From Pseudoxanthomonas indica (GTDB lineage: Bacteria > Pseudomonadota > Gammaproteobacteria > Xanthomonadales > Xanthomonadaceae), in NCBI RefSeq assembly GCF_900167565.1, contig NZ_FUZV01000002.1:1-64000 (forward strand): a stretch of 64,000 bases of DNA. The letters run 5' to 3'. A model generated the notes under the pieces. The model was given only the letters and a program-made list of their open reading frames with translations. It was not told the origin of the DNA and ran no database searches. This document shows positions 8,732 to 17,894 of this stretch, piece after piece. The position numbers and the translations under genes were made by a program. The stretch's first letter is position 1. Each line of letters opens with the position of its first letter.

Positions 8732-10012
8732 GTGATCAAGGCAAGCACATGGACGCTGGCGCTGCTGCTGCTGGCCGGCCCGCTGATGGCGCAGCAGAAG
8801 ACGGCTTCGCCGGCCACCCCGGCTGCCGACGTGCCCGCGCCGTCCACGTCGACGCAGGCGCCGGTGGCGAGCGTGCGCGTGAGCTTCGATCGCGCTGGCG
8901 TGACCCGTGTGCAGGCGCAGGGCTGGGCCGACATCGCTGGGGGGCGCCGCATCAGCGCAGACGACCCCGTGCGCATTGCTTCCATTTCCAAGCTGGTCAC
9001 CGCCGTGGGCGTGATGCGGCTGGTGGAGGCGGGGCAGCTGGATCTGGACGCCGACGTGTCCGACACCTTGGGCTGGCCCCTGCGTCATCCGCAATTTCCC
9101 GAAACGCCCATCAGCCTGCGCCTGCTGCTCTCGCACCGCGCGGGCCTGACCGATGCCGCGGGTTACTACGCGGTGCCGCTGGGCGGCCAGGTGCGTGATC
9201 TGCTGGCCGATCCGCGCGCCTGGGATGCGGCGCACGCGCCGGGCAGTTTCTTCCGCTACGCCAACGTCAATTTTCCCTTGATCGCGGCAGTGATGGAAAA
9301 GGCGACCGGCGAGCGTTTCGATCAGCTGATGGATCGCCTGGTCATCAAGCCACTCAAGCTTTCGGCCTGTTTCAACTGGGCCACCTGCGATCAGGCCACG
9401 CTGGCCCGCGCCGTGGTGTTGTACGACGCCGAACACACCCCGGTGCGTGATGACCTGCACGGCCAGCGTCCGGACTGCGTGGTGGTGGCGGCCGAAGACG
9501 GCAACTGCGATCTGTCGCGCTGGCGCGCCGGCGACAACGGTGCCCTGTTCTCGCCGCAGGGCGGGCTGCGCATTTCGGCGCGCGACCTGGCCAGCCTCGG
9601 GCGCCTGCTGCTCAACCAGGGGGAAGTGGACGGCGTGCGCCTGCTCACACCCGCTTCCATCAAAACGCTGACCCAGGTGCAGTGGACGTTCGATGGCGGC
9701 AACGGCATGACCTCGGAAGAAGATCCCAGTGGCCAGGGCGGAAGTGGCTTCCTCTGTCGCTATGCGCTGGCGGTCATGCATCTGGCGACGAAAGCGCCGG
9801 GCTGCCACGACGACCCGTTCGGCGATGGTCGCCAGCGTATCGGCCACTCGGGTTCGGCTTACGGCCTGTTGTCCGGCCTGTGGGTCGATCCACAGCGCGG
9901 CGAAGGCGTGGTCTATTTTGTCACCGGCATGCCCGATGCGCGCGGAGGCGGCCACTCGGCGTATTCGGCGATCGAGGAAATGATGGCGCAGGGAACGTTG
10001 GCCAGCCCGTGA
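8732..10012 (+). CDS. Secreted serine hydrolase, beta-lactamase/penicillin-binding fold
   Basis: The 426-residue product has a signal peptide ending near LMAQQ and a class C beta-lactamase-like domain. The nucleophile motif is SISK near residues 83-86, the second motif is YAN in FFRYANVNF, and the third is HSGSAYG near the C-terminus, in place of KTG. The GTG start at 8732 is favoured over an ATG 48 nt upstream because GAGGGG lies 5-6 nt before it and the signal peptide then begins properly. Family members include D-alanyl carboxypeptidases, esterases and peptidases; the substrate cannot be read from sequence. A hairpin follows the gene. Confidence 0.88.
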   Translation: MIKASTWTLALLLLAGPLMAQQKTASPATPAADVPAPSTSTQAPVASVRVSFDRAGVTRVQAQGWADIAGGRRISADDPVRIASISKLVTAVGVMRLVEAGQLDLDADVSDTLGWPLRHPQFPETPISLRLLLSHRAGLTDAAGYYAVPLGGQVRDLLADPRAWDAAHAPGSFFRYANVNFPLIAAVMEKATGERFDQLMDRLVIKPLKLSACFNWATCDQATLARAVVLYDAEHTPVRDDLHGQRPDCVVVAAEDGNCDLSRWRAGDNGALFSPQGGLRISARDLASLGRLLLNQGEVDGVRLLTPASIKTLTQVQWTFDGGNGMTSEEDPSGQGGSGFLCRYALAVMHLATKAPGCHDDPFGDGRQRIGHSGSAYGLLSGLWVDPQRGEGVVYFVTGMPDARGGGHSAYSAIEEMMAQGTLASP

Positions 10013-10022
10013 GCGCGATGGC

Positions 10023-10050
10023 AAAGGTGGCGCTATTCGACGCCACCTTT
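10023..10050. terminator. Bidirectional terminator between convergent genes
   Basis: A perfect 10-bp stem (AAAGGTGGCG with CGCCACCTTT) and 8-nt loop lies between the plus-strand hydrolase (ends 10012) and the minus-strand glycosidase-like gene (ends 10062). T and A runs flank the stem on both strands. Confidence 0.75.
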
Positions 10051-10061
10051 GTCGACCTGCA

Positions 10062-13000
10062 TTACCACGTCGCAACCAGGCGCTTGAACGGCGCTTTCAG
10101 CTGGATACCTTCGGCATCGAAGTCGCGGACCGCGCGGCCATCCACTGAAACTTGCCTGGGCGCCACGCGGCCCGGCCACTTCACTTCGATGCGGGTGTCG
10201 GATCGCAGGCCTTCGCCCAGGCTCAGCTGCAGTTCCTGGCCCTGGCGCCGCGCCTGCATCTGCAGCGGGCCAAAGGCGGTGGGCAGGCCATCGACGGACA
10301 GGCCGTCGCCCTGCAACCAGTCCGGCGGCGTGCCGGGCAGCAGCACCAGCCGATCATCGGCTTCGTACATCAGCATGCCGAACAACGAGCGTGCGTATTC
10401 GGCGCCAATCCAGGTGTGCGGCATGTCGCCCAGGTAGATGGCATGGCGCAGATCGGAGTAGATCACCTCGGCCAGCACCTGCCATTCGGCGGGACGGCGA
10501 TGGCCGAGGAAGCGCTTGAGCAATTCATTGGCCTGCGCCGGCTGATCCAGGTGCACGTAGGTGAGCACGTTGCGGATTTCGTATGGCGTGTAGGCATACA
10601 GCGCATCGGGTTCGTCGCGCTTGCGCACGTCGGCCAGGTAGCGCGCGAAGGTGGTCTCCAGCGCCTGCCGGGGCATCACATCCTGCTGGCCGGCCGGATC
10701 CAGGCCGATCGACACGCTGGTGGGATCGCTTTCGCCCAGATCGGCGGAGGCGGGTATGAAATCGATGCCCTTCCATTGCATGGTGGCGCGCAACGACGCG
10801 GTCACCGAAGCGCGCAAGGCTGCGTATTGTTCGCGCGCCCAGGCGGCGCCTTCGGCATCGCCCCACTGCGCCAGCAGCCAGGCGCCGTCGTGCCAGCCCT
10901 TGAGCGCCCAGTAGTCGTCCCAGTAGCTGTGGGTCGGCACCGGATAGCCTTCGTGGCTGATCGAGGGCGCGATGAGTCCATGGAAGCGTTCCGGCGCCTC
11001 CCGATCCGCCAGGTACCCCGGCACCAGCGTGCGCTCGCGCAGTTCCTGCAGGAAGCGCAGTGCACGCTTCACCTTGTCCTGGTAGTCGCGCACGCTCCGA
11101 CTGCCGCCATCGAGCCGCGCGATTTCCGCCACCAGCCAGACGAACTGGCCCTGGCTGTCATGCTCCAGATCCGAGCCGAAGCCGGTGTTGACCGAGCCAT
11201 CGTCGTTGAGGATGGGCGAGACCAAGCCGTTGGCGTGGACGGCGTGTTCGGCATACCAGCGCAGATAGTCGCGCGCGCTGTCGTTCATGCCCATGCGCAG
11301 CAGGATCGCCGCGGTGGCCGAGCCATCGCGGATGAACGAGCGGTTGTAGTTGCGCGGGCCCGGCTGCATCGCGTGGCCACTCTGGTTTATCAGCATGTAC
11401 GCCGCCTGCGCACGCAACATGTCCACCAGCGAGGCATCCGGCAGCGACAGGCCAATCTTGCCCAGGCGTGTCTGCCACTGCTTTGCCACATCGTCGGCCA
11501 GGTGATCGAAGGCGGCGCCGGCATCCCTGCTGTTACCCAGCAGCGCAGCACGATCCAAGGCCGGCGAATCCGGCAGGCTTTTGGCTTGCGCATCGATCCG
11601 CGTCGAGCCCAGCGCAAACGCCAACACGATGTCGCGTTGCTCACCCGGCTGCAGGTCCACGCCGTATTGCAGGGCGGCAGCGGCCAGTCCGTCGGCGTCG
11701 TCGGTTTGCTGCTGCGTGGGCAGCCGACCACTCGCGACGGCTGCGGTGATTTCGTTCTGGCCATGCGTGCCAAACGCCGCCGCGCCCCCGGCATTCGGCG
11801 CGGTCAGTGAGTGCAGCAGCACGCGGCCATTGACGCGCACCCGATCGCCTTCCACGGCGATGGCATGGATCGGCGACAGACCACCGTTCTGCCAGGGCGG
11901 ACTGATCTGCATCGGCCGGGTGACCAGCGCCAGCGTGCCATGTACCGGGGCGCTGCCGGTGTTGCGCAGGCGATGACGCAACAGGGTCACCGGCGCGCCG
12001 TTCTGTTCGATGGTGAAGGCTTCGCTGCGCAGGCTCAGGTCGGGCTGCGGCTGCCATTCCACCGCCGGCATCGGCATCCAACTTTCACGCAGGCTGTGGC
12101 AGAGTTTGGCATCGAAGGCGGCGGCGCTGCGCCCGGAGGCATCGCGCCAGATCGGCTGCACCAGCGGCGCGCCCTTGTACGCTTCCAGGTTGCCGTATTC
12201 GTCGAATACCGATTTCTGCTGGCCCGCAGGGATGCCCACTGCCGTCCAATACACCTGCTGCTGACGCAACGAGGAAGGAAACAGCGCGGCATTGCGCTGG
12301 CTGGCGGCGATTTCATAACGTCGCAGCGGTGTCATCAGCTGCTTGGGCCCGAGCAGGCGCAGCCGTTGCAGTGAGGCCTTGCCCTGCACGCGCAGACGCA
12401 AGGCATCGACGTCGTGTGCGGCATCGCCGGCCAGGAACGACGTGCTGCCTTGCACGTCAGGTTGTTCAGCCAGCCGCTGCCAGCGACCCTGCGCGTCACG
12501 CCCTTCCAGGCTCACGCTGCGCGGCGCCTGCGCCCAGCGCACCTCCAGACCCGCCAACGAAAGGCTGCGCGGCAGCGCAAGCTCCAGCGTCTGTGCCGAC
12601 AACGCGGTTGGCTGCGCCTGATCAGTCCACAGCGCTTCGGCCTGCGCCGCCGGCACGCCCTGCACGCGCGGCAGCGCTTGTTGCAGCGGTTCGAACTCGA
12701 ACACCGACACGCCCCAATCGGCACTGCGCTCCGGCGCGGCCAGGCGCAGGTAGCGCGCCTGCACGGTGGGGAACAGCACGTACTCGGTACCGCCGCTGCC
12801 ATCGCGCATGCGCAATGCCGTCTGCCATTGCTGGCCGTCTTGCGAGTACTGGATCAGGTAATGCCTGGCGAAGCCGCTGTCCCACTGGATCAGCACGCCG
12901 TTGACGGTGGCGGTGCGACCGAGATCCAGCTGCCACCAATGACCGGGCGAGAACGGACCGCCCCATTTGCTGGCCGGGTCGTTGTCGATCGCCATGTCCG

Positions 13001-13163
13001 GCGCCATCGACGGATTGAGGGTGGAGGACGTGCTGGCTTTCCATTGGCTGCGATCCGGCAGCGGCTGCACGGCCTGGGCCAGGACCGGCGCTGCGATGAC
13101 CAGCAGCCAGGCGAACAGCGCACCATGCAGCAGGGCAGGGACACGAAGCGAACAGCAGGGCAT
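10062..13163 (-). CDS. Secreted F5/8 type C (discoidin) protein with six-hairpin glycosidase-like domain
   Basis: The protein has 1033 residues with a signal peptide ending at VLAQA. Residues 35-160 form an F5/8 type C carbohydrate-binding domain (DMAIDNDPASKWGG, then WWQLDLG and RYLRLAAPE). After a beta-rich middle, residues of about 570-950 resemble an (alpha/alpha)6 barrel as in GH15, GH63 and GH78 enzymes (YNRSFIRDGSATAAILLRMG; later HSYWDDYWALKGW). The C-terminus is a small beta domain. It probably acts on a polysaccharide or glycoconjugate outside the cytoplasm, but the specificity is unknown to me. The ATG at 13161-13163 has AGAGGA upstream. Confidence 0.85.
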   Translation of the reverse strand: MPCCSLRVPALLHGALFAWLLVIAAPVLAQAVQPLPDRSQWKASTSSTLNPSMAPDMAIDNDPASKWGGPFSPGHWWQLDLGRTATVNGVLIQWDSGFARHYLIQYSQDGQQWQTALRMRDGSGGTEYVLFPTVQARYLRLAAPERSADWGVSVFEFEPLQQALPRVQGVPAAQAEALWTDQAQPTALSAQTLELALPRSLSLAGLEVRWAQAPRSVSLEGRDAQGRWQRLAEQPDVQGSTSFLAGDAAHDVDALRLRVQGKASLQRLRLLGPKQLMTPLRRYEIAASQRNAALFPSSLRQQQVYWTAVGIPAGQQKSVFDEYGNLEAYKGAPLVQPIWRDASGRSAAAFDAKLCHSLRESWMPMPAVEWQPQPDLSLRSEAFTIEQNGAPVTLLRHRLRNTGSAPVHGTLALVTRPMQISPPWQNGGLSPIHAIAVEGDRVRVNGRVLLHSLTAPNAGGAAAFGTHGQNEITAAVASGRLPTQQQTDDADGLAAAALQYGVDLQPGEQRDIVLAFALGSTRIDAQAKSLPDSPALDRAALLGNSRDAGAAFDHLADDVAKQWQTRLGKIGLSLPDASLVDMLRAQAAYMLINQSGHAMQPGPRNYNRSFIRDGSATAAILLRMGMNDSARDYLRWYAEHAVHANGLVSPILNDDGSVNTGFGSDLEHDSQGQFVWLVAEIARLDGGSRSVRDYQDKVKRALRFLQELRERTLVPGYLADREAPERFHGLIAPSISHEGYPVPTHSYWDDYWALKGWHDGAWLLAQWGDAEGAAWAREQYAALRASVTASLRATMQWKGIDFIPASADLGESDPTSVSIGLDPAGQQDVMPRQALETTFARYLADVRKRDEPDALYAYTPYEIRNVLTYVHLDQPAQANELLKRFLGHRRPAEWQVLAEVIYSDLRHAIYLGDMPHTWIGAEYARSLFGMLMYEADDRLVLLPGTPPDWLQGDGLSVDGLPTAFGPLQMQARRQGQELQLSLGEGLRSDTRIEVKWPGRVAPRQVSVDGRAVRDFDAEGIQLKAPFKRLVATW

Positions 13164-13438
13164 GCGGCATCCTCTTCAAGCAGGCGGGGCGCCACGGCCG
13201 GGCCGCGACGGATGCCCGGATACTAGGCTTGAAAACGTTTACATTCGAGTTGCAGTGCGGCAATCCGCAGCGGTCTGGAGCATGCACGCGCGCATCACCC
13301 GCGATCTGGCGCAATGCACCTCGTGGCCGTCCCGCCGGACGCGCCACGTTGTTTCGAGCAAGCACGCTTGCCACGAAGTTGCTGCCAAGACCCCGGGTGG
13401 CGTGCGGTCCCAGCCCCGAACGAACACAGGTGGTTGCC

Positions 13439-13645
13439 ATGAATTTCCGCTTCCGCGACACCGCTGCTACGCCGCGTCCCGGTCCGCTGGCTTTCCTGTC
13501 GCTGCAACATCCTGAGCGCCAGGGCGTACCCAATGCGCCCACCAACGAAGATCGCATCCGTGCCTATCGCAACCTGTTGCCGATCCTGCCCGGCAACAAC
13601 TACGAGTGGCGCTTCCGCAACAGCGATCTGCCCACCGCCGCCTGA
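13439..13645 (+). CDS. Small protein of unknown function
   Basis: The frame from ATG 13439 gives 68 residues rich in Arg, Pro and Asn (for example PNAPTNEDRIRAYRN). The frame is open further upstream, but the upstream part (from 13229) looks like non-coding translation. I recognise no family and there is no membrane segment or signal. It stands alone between a divergent glycosidase-like gene and the deacetylase gene. The 275 nt between 13164 and 13438 hold no other gene I can support, and presumably carry promoters for both directions. Confidence 0.4.
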   Translation: MNFRFRDTAATPRPGPLAFLSLQHPERQGVPNAPTNEDRIRAYRNLLPILPGNNYEWRFRNSDLPTAA

Positions 13646-13809
13646 GCCGCGCCTGCCTGGCGCCATCGGTTGGCGCCGGGCCCCGGATCATCCGATGTCG
13701 CCGTCGGCGTGCGTGCCGAGGCCTGACCGACGTCGCGCGCCGGAGCTTGGCTTACGCTTGTGCCACGCAGCCCGTAAGCTGGCCGCCACTTTTTCGTGTG
13801 GACTTCGGC

Positions 13810-14787
13810 ATGTCGAAACGCTTGCGCGCCGGCCTGGGAATGATCTGCCTGCTGTCCAGCCTGTGTGTGCACGCACAGGCCGTGGATCGACGCATCGCCG
13901 TCACCATCGACGATCTGCCCTGGCAACGCATCGGCCAGACACCGGAAGCGTCGCTGCCCGCGCAACACGCCGCCTTGCTGGCGCAATTGCGCCAGGCCGG
14001 TGTGCCGGTGGTGGGCTTCGTCAACGAAGACAAGCTGGAGATCGCAGGCCAGGTGGCGCCGCAACGCCTGTCCATGCTGCAAGACTGGCTCGATGCGGGT
14101 TACGAGCTTGGCAACCACACCTATGGTCACGTGGATCTGCACGAAGTCGGCCTGCCTGCCTTCGAAGACGCGATCCTGCGCGGTGAACGGCAGCTGCGTC
14201 CGCTGCTGGCCGAACGCGGGCAAATGCCGCGCTATTTCCGTCATCCCTATCTGCGCGCCGGCCGCACGCCTCAGGAGCGCGCCGCGCTCAGTGGCTTCCT
14301 CGGCGAACATGGCTACCGCATCGTCCCGGTCACCGTCGACAACGGCGAATGGGTCTGGGCATTCGCCTACGCGCGAGTGCTGGAACAGCAGCCGGCCGGA
14401 GCGGCGCGCGAAGCCACGCTGCGCCAATTGCGGCGTGGCTACGTGCCTTACATGCTCAACAAGCTGGATTACTTCGAGCACCAGTCGCAGGCCCTGCTCG
14501 GCTATGCCTTGCCGCAGATCTGGCTGATGCACGCCAACGAACTCAATGCGGTGTGCTATGCCGAGTTGGTGGCCGCCGCCCAGCGTCGCGGTTACCGCTT
14601 CATCACCGTCGAGGAAGCCCTGCGCGACCCCGCCTACGCGCGCGGCGAAGCCGGCTACGACGGGCGCTTTGGACCCAGCTGGCTGCATCGCTGGGCGATG
14701 GCGGAAAACAAGCCGCGCACATTCTACGCGGGCGAACCCGAGGTGCCGAAGTGGGTGCTGGACCTGGCCGGCCTGGAAGGCGAGTGA
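13810..14787 (+). CDS. Secreted polysaccharide deacetylase (NodB fold, CE4)
   Basis: The 325-residue protein has a signal peptide ending at VHAQA. The NodB motifs are present: AVTIDDLPW (metal-binding aspartates), GNHTYGH (His-x3-His), and RYFRHPYLRAG. This fits the CE4 family, which removes acetyl groups from chitin, peptidoglycan or other N-acetylated glycans. The ATG at 13810 is the only start that puts the signal peptide at the N-terminus; the frame upstream of it is spurious. It may be expressed separately from the S9 peptidase that begins 114 nt downstream. Confidence 0.88.
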   Translation: MSKRLRAGLGMICLLSSLCVHAQAVDRRIAVTIDDLPWQRIGQTPEASLPAQHAALLAQLRQAGVPVVGFVNEDKLEIAGQVAPQRLSMLQDWLDAGYELGNHTYGHVDLHEVGLPAFEDAILRGERQLRPLLAERGQMPRYFRHPYLRAGRTPQERAALSGFLGEHGYRIVPVTVDNGEWVWAFAYARVLEQQPAGAAREATLRQLRRGYVPYMLNKLDYFEHQSQALLGYALPQIWLMHANELNAVCYAELVAAAQRRGYRFITVEEALRDPAYARGEAGYDGRFGPSWLHRWAMAENKPRTFYAGEPEVPKWVLDLAGLEGE

Positions 14788-14901
14788 GCCGTCCCGCCCG
14801 GGCAGCAGGGGACTGGGAAAAACGCGCATCCAGTTGCTAGCATGCCAGCGCCCGGGGAGGGTGCGACGCCGTGGGGACGGCGCGCCGACAAGGACGAACG
14901 C

Positions 14902-16854
14902 ATGAAGCTCGGGTGGATGCTGGCCTTGCTTGCCTGCGCACAGGCGGCGCCCGCGGCGGCGCAGGTGGATCTGGAACCCTTCCTCAAGGAAGACCCGTAC
15001 CAGCAGCTCAAGATCTCGCCCAAGGGCGACTACCTGGCCACAACCTCGCCGGTCGAGGATCGCACGGTGCTGGTGGTGCTCAGCCTGCCCGATCTCGAAC
15101 TCACCGCCTCGGTGGGCGGCGATCGCAATTCGGTGGTCGACGAATTCTGGTGGGCCAACAACGAACGCGTGGTGGTGGCGCTGGCCGACAAGTTCGGCTC
15201 GCGCGACACGCCCTCGATCACCGGCACGCTGCATGCGGTCAACGCCGATGGCAGCAAGGGCAAGGTGCTGGCCAGTCCTTACGGCGAAGACCCGGAAGCG
15301 CCAGGCATCAGTACGGGCGTGACCACGCCGCGCTATTACCTGATGTCCGATCCCCTGCCCAACAACGACAAGCATGTGCTGGTCGAGGCGATTCCGCTGA
15401 CCAGCAACGATGCCTACGTGCGCCTGGAAACGCTGGACATCTATTCGCGCCGCCGCACCCTGGCGGCGACCGCGCCGGTGCGGCGCGCCAGCTTCCTGGC
15501 CGACGGGCAGGGCGTGGTGCGCTTCGCCTACGGTCGCGATGCCGACAACACCCAGCGCCTGTATTACCGGCCCACCCAGCAGGCCGAATGGAAACTGGTC
15601 AACGACGAGAAGAGCAGCCGTCACAGCGAGTATCCGATCGGATTCTCGGCCGATGGCCAGACCGCCTCTCTGCAGGTGGAGCAATCCGGTGGTCCTGATC
15701 GCCTGTTCTCCTGGCAGCCGGCCGACGGCCGCTACACCGAGCTGCTGAAAGACACCACGGTGGACCCGTACCGCATCCTCTACGACCTGGACAACCGCAC
15801 GCCGATCGGTGCGCAGTTCATGACCGATCGCGTGCGCAACCGCTTCTTCGATGATCAGCATCCCACCGCGCGCCTGTATCGCAGCCTGGAAAAGGCCTTT
15901 GGCGAAGACGCCTTCTTCATCACCTCGGTCACCGACGATCGCCGGCTGGCGGTGATCTATGTGTGGAGCGACCGCAACAACGGCGACTACTTCCTGTTTG
16001 ATCTGGTCAACAAGAGCGCCAAGCGCCTGCTCGGTCGCCGCGAGTGGATGAATCCGGCGCAGATGCCGCAGAACCGGGCCATTTCCTACCAGACCCGCGA
16101 CGGGCTGACCGTGCACGGCTACCTGACCAGGCCGGTGAAGGCGCCGCCGGGCCCGCTGCCGATGGTGCTGCTGCCGCACGGCGGTCCGTTTGGCATCTTC
16201 GACAGCTGGAACTTCGATGACGATGCCGCGATGTTGTCGCAGGCCGGCTATGCGGTGCTGCGGGTGAACTATCGCGGCTCCGGAAACTACGGCAGCGACT
16301 TCACCGAGGTCGGTGCGCAGGAATGGGGCGCCAAAATGCAGGACGACCTGACCGACGCCACCCGCTGGGCGATCGAACAGAAGATCGCCGAACCCGGCCG
16401 CATCTGCATCTACGGCGCCAGCTATGGTGGCTATGCGGCGCTGATGGGGGTGGCGCGCGAGCCGGATCTGTACCGCTGTGCGGCAGGCTACGTGGGCGTG
16501 TATGACCTCAACCAGTTCCACCGGCGCCAGTCCAATCGCAGCCGCTCAGGCCGCACCTGGGCGGGGGAATGGATGGGCTCACCGGAGACGCTCGCGGCGC
16601 GCTCGCCGGTGAATCTGGCCGACCGCATCAAGGTGCCGGTGTTCCTGGCCGCGGGCGGCAAGGACGAGCGTGCACCGATCACCCACACCAAGGCGATGGA
16701 GAAGGCGCTGAAGAACCACGGTGTACCGGTGGAATCGCTGTACTACCCCAACGAGGGGCATGGCTTCTACACCAAGGAACACAAGCGCGAGTACTACACA
16801 CGGCTGCTGGCGTTCCTCTCGCGGCACCTCGGCGGGCAAGCCGCCAAGCCGTAG
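14902..16854 (+). CDS. Secreted S9-family peptidase (acylaminoacyl/dipeptidyl-peptidase type)
   Basis: The 650-residue product has a signal peptide (ends near AAAQ), an N-terminal beta-propeller-like region and a C-terminal alpha/beta hydrolase. The nucleophile is in GASYGGYAAL near residue 506. The other triad members are plausibly the Asp in GGKDERAP and the His in NEGHGFY. An oxyanion-region HGG is seen in LLPHGGPFG. It should cleave short peptides in the periplasm or outside. The ATG at 14902 gives the signal peptide; the frame's earlier ATG at 14842 does not. The gene ends 1 nt from a convergent gene. Confidence 0.92.
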   Translation: MKLGWMLALLACAQAAPAAAQVDLEPFLKEDPYQQLKISPKGDYLATTSPVEDRTVLVVLSLPDLELTASVGGDRNSVVDEFWWANNERVVVALADKFGSRDTPSITGTLHAVNADGSKGKVLASPYGEDPEAPGISTGVTTPRYYLMSDPLPNNDKHVLVEAIPLTSNDAYVRLETLDIYSRRRTLAATAPVRRASFLADGQGVVRFAYGRDADNTQRLYYRPTQQAEWKLVNDEKSSRHSEYPIGFSADGQTASLQVEQSGGPDRLFSWQPADGRYTELLKDTTVDPYRILYDLDNRTPIGAQFMTDRVRNRFFDDQHPTARLYRSLEKAFGEDAFFITSVTDDRRLAVIYVWSDRNNGDYFLFDLVNKSAKRLLGRREWMNPAQMPQNRAISYQTRDGLTVHGYLTRPVKAPPGPLPMVLLPHGGPFGIFDSWNFDDDAAMLSQAGYAVLRVNYRGSGNYGSDFTEVGAQEWGAKMQDDLTDATRWAIEQKIAEPGRICIYGASYGGYAALMGVAREPDLYRCAAGYVGVYDLNQFHRRQSNRSRSGRTWAGEWMGSPETLAARSPVNLADRIKVPVFLAAGGKDERAPITHTKAMEKALKNHGVPVESLYYPNEGHGFYTKEHKREYYTRLLAFLSRHLGGQAAKP

Positions 16855-16855
16855 G

Positions 16856-17806
16856 TCAGGCAGCGGCCGCCGACGCCAGCGCCGCGGTCTTCGCCGCACT
16901 CAGCGCCGCATCGGCGCGCAGGAACACCTGGGTGGCCGCTTCATGCCCGGATTCGGCCGTGGCGGCGGCCATCAGCACCTGCAGGCCGCTGCGCTGGTTG
17001 AAATCGGCCAGCGCCCGCGCCAGCGCCTGCTGGCGATCCTGGCTGTCCTGGCCATGCAGCACGGCGACGAATTCGGCGCTGCCGGTGACCCGATCCACGC
17101 TGTCGCCGCGATCGCGATCCAGCAGCGCCTGCAGCACCAGCTCGAGCGCGTGCAGTTCCTTTTCCAGCACGCGCTCGCCACGCTTCTCGACTGCCGCCGC
17201 CAGCCCCTGCAGTTCCAGGATCGCCACGCTGTAGACCGGCGCATGCGACGGCGTGCTCGCGCCTGCCGACTGCGCCTGGCCCAGCAGGTCGTCGACATTC
17301 TGCGCATGTTCGCGCTCGCGGGCCTGCAGCAGGCGCATGGTGGTGCGCCCCAGCGCGTGCATGGCTTCGCGTTGTTCCGGAGTGAGCACGCGCGGTTGCT
17401 GGTCGACCACGCAGACGGTGCCGATCGGCGCGCCTTCGGGCGTCACCAGCGGGATGCCGGCGTAGAAACGCGCGGCCACCTCGCCGGTGACCACCGGGAA
17501 ATCGGCGAAGCGTGGGTCCTGCCGCAAATCCGGAATCTCCAGCAGTTGATCCGGGTGCCGGATCGCGAAGTCGCAGACCGCCGCATCGCGGGTGGTCTGG
17601 CTGGCGTCCAGGCCCAGTTTGGCCTTGAACCACTGGCGATCGCGATCGAGCAGCGAGACCAGGGCGATCGGCGTGCCGCAGACCGTGGCGGCCACCTGCA
17701 CGATGTCCTGATAGGCCGCTTCGGGCAGGCTGTCGACGATGCGATAGCGATCCAGCGCGTGTTGGCGGCTGGCTTCGTCCAGGGCGTGCGTGTTGGATTG
17801 CGTCAT
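16856..17806 (-). CDS. GAF-domain protein with degenerate GGDEF domain
   Basis: The protein has 316 residues and is soluble. Residues of about 10-165 form a GAF domain (RYRIVDSLPEAAYQDIV, FYAGIPLVTPEGAPIGTVCVVD), as found before many diguanylate cyclases. Residues of about 195-310 follow the GGDEF fold, including the final ADAALSAAK typical of its last helix, but the catalytic GGDEF motif is replaced by a sequence around TGSAEF. It is thus probably not a cyclase; it may sense a ligand or bind a nucleotide. The ATG at 17804-17806 is preferred over an upstream TTG. Confidence 0.82.
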   Translation of the reverse strand: MTQSNTHALDEASRQHALDRYRIVDSLPEAAYQDIVQVAATVCGTPIALVSLLDRDRQWFKAKLGLDASQTTRDAAVCDFAIRHPDQLLEIPDLRQDPRFADFPVVTGEVAARFYAGIPLVTPEGAPIGTVCVVDQQPRVLTPEQREAMHALGRTTMRLLQAREREHAQNVDDLLGQAQSAGASTPSHAPVYSVAILELQGLAAAVEKRGERVLEKELHALELVLQALLDRDRGDSVDRVTGSAEFVAVLHGQDSQDRQQALARALADFNQRSGLQVLMAAATAESGHEAATQVFLRADAALSAAKTAALASAAAA

Positions 17807-17894
17807 GGGCGGGATCGACAAGGCGGGTCTGTCGCCACGTTACCCGGGCTTGCGCATGATCTCTGTCAACGCGATGTTCACGCGTTGTAACCGC

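Noticed and set aside
13600..16521. Long minus-strand open frame of about 970 codons
   Set aside because: Antisense of the deacetylase and S9 peptidase genes; no start context or recognisable motif.
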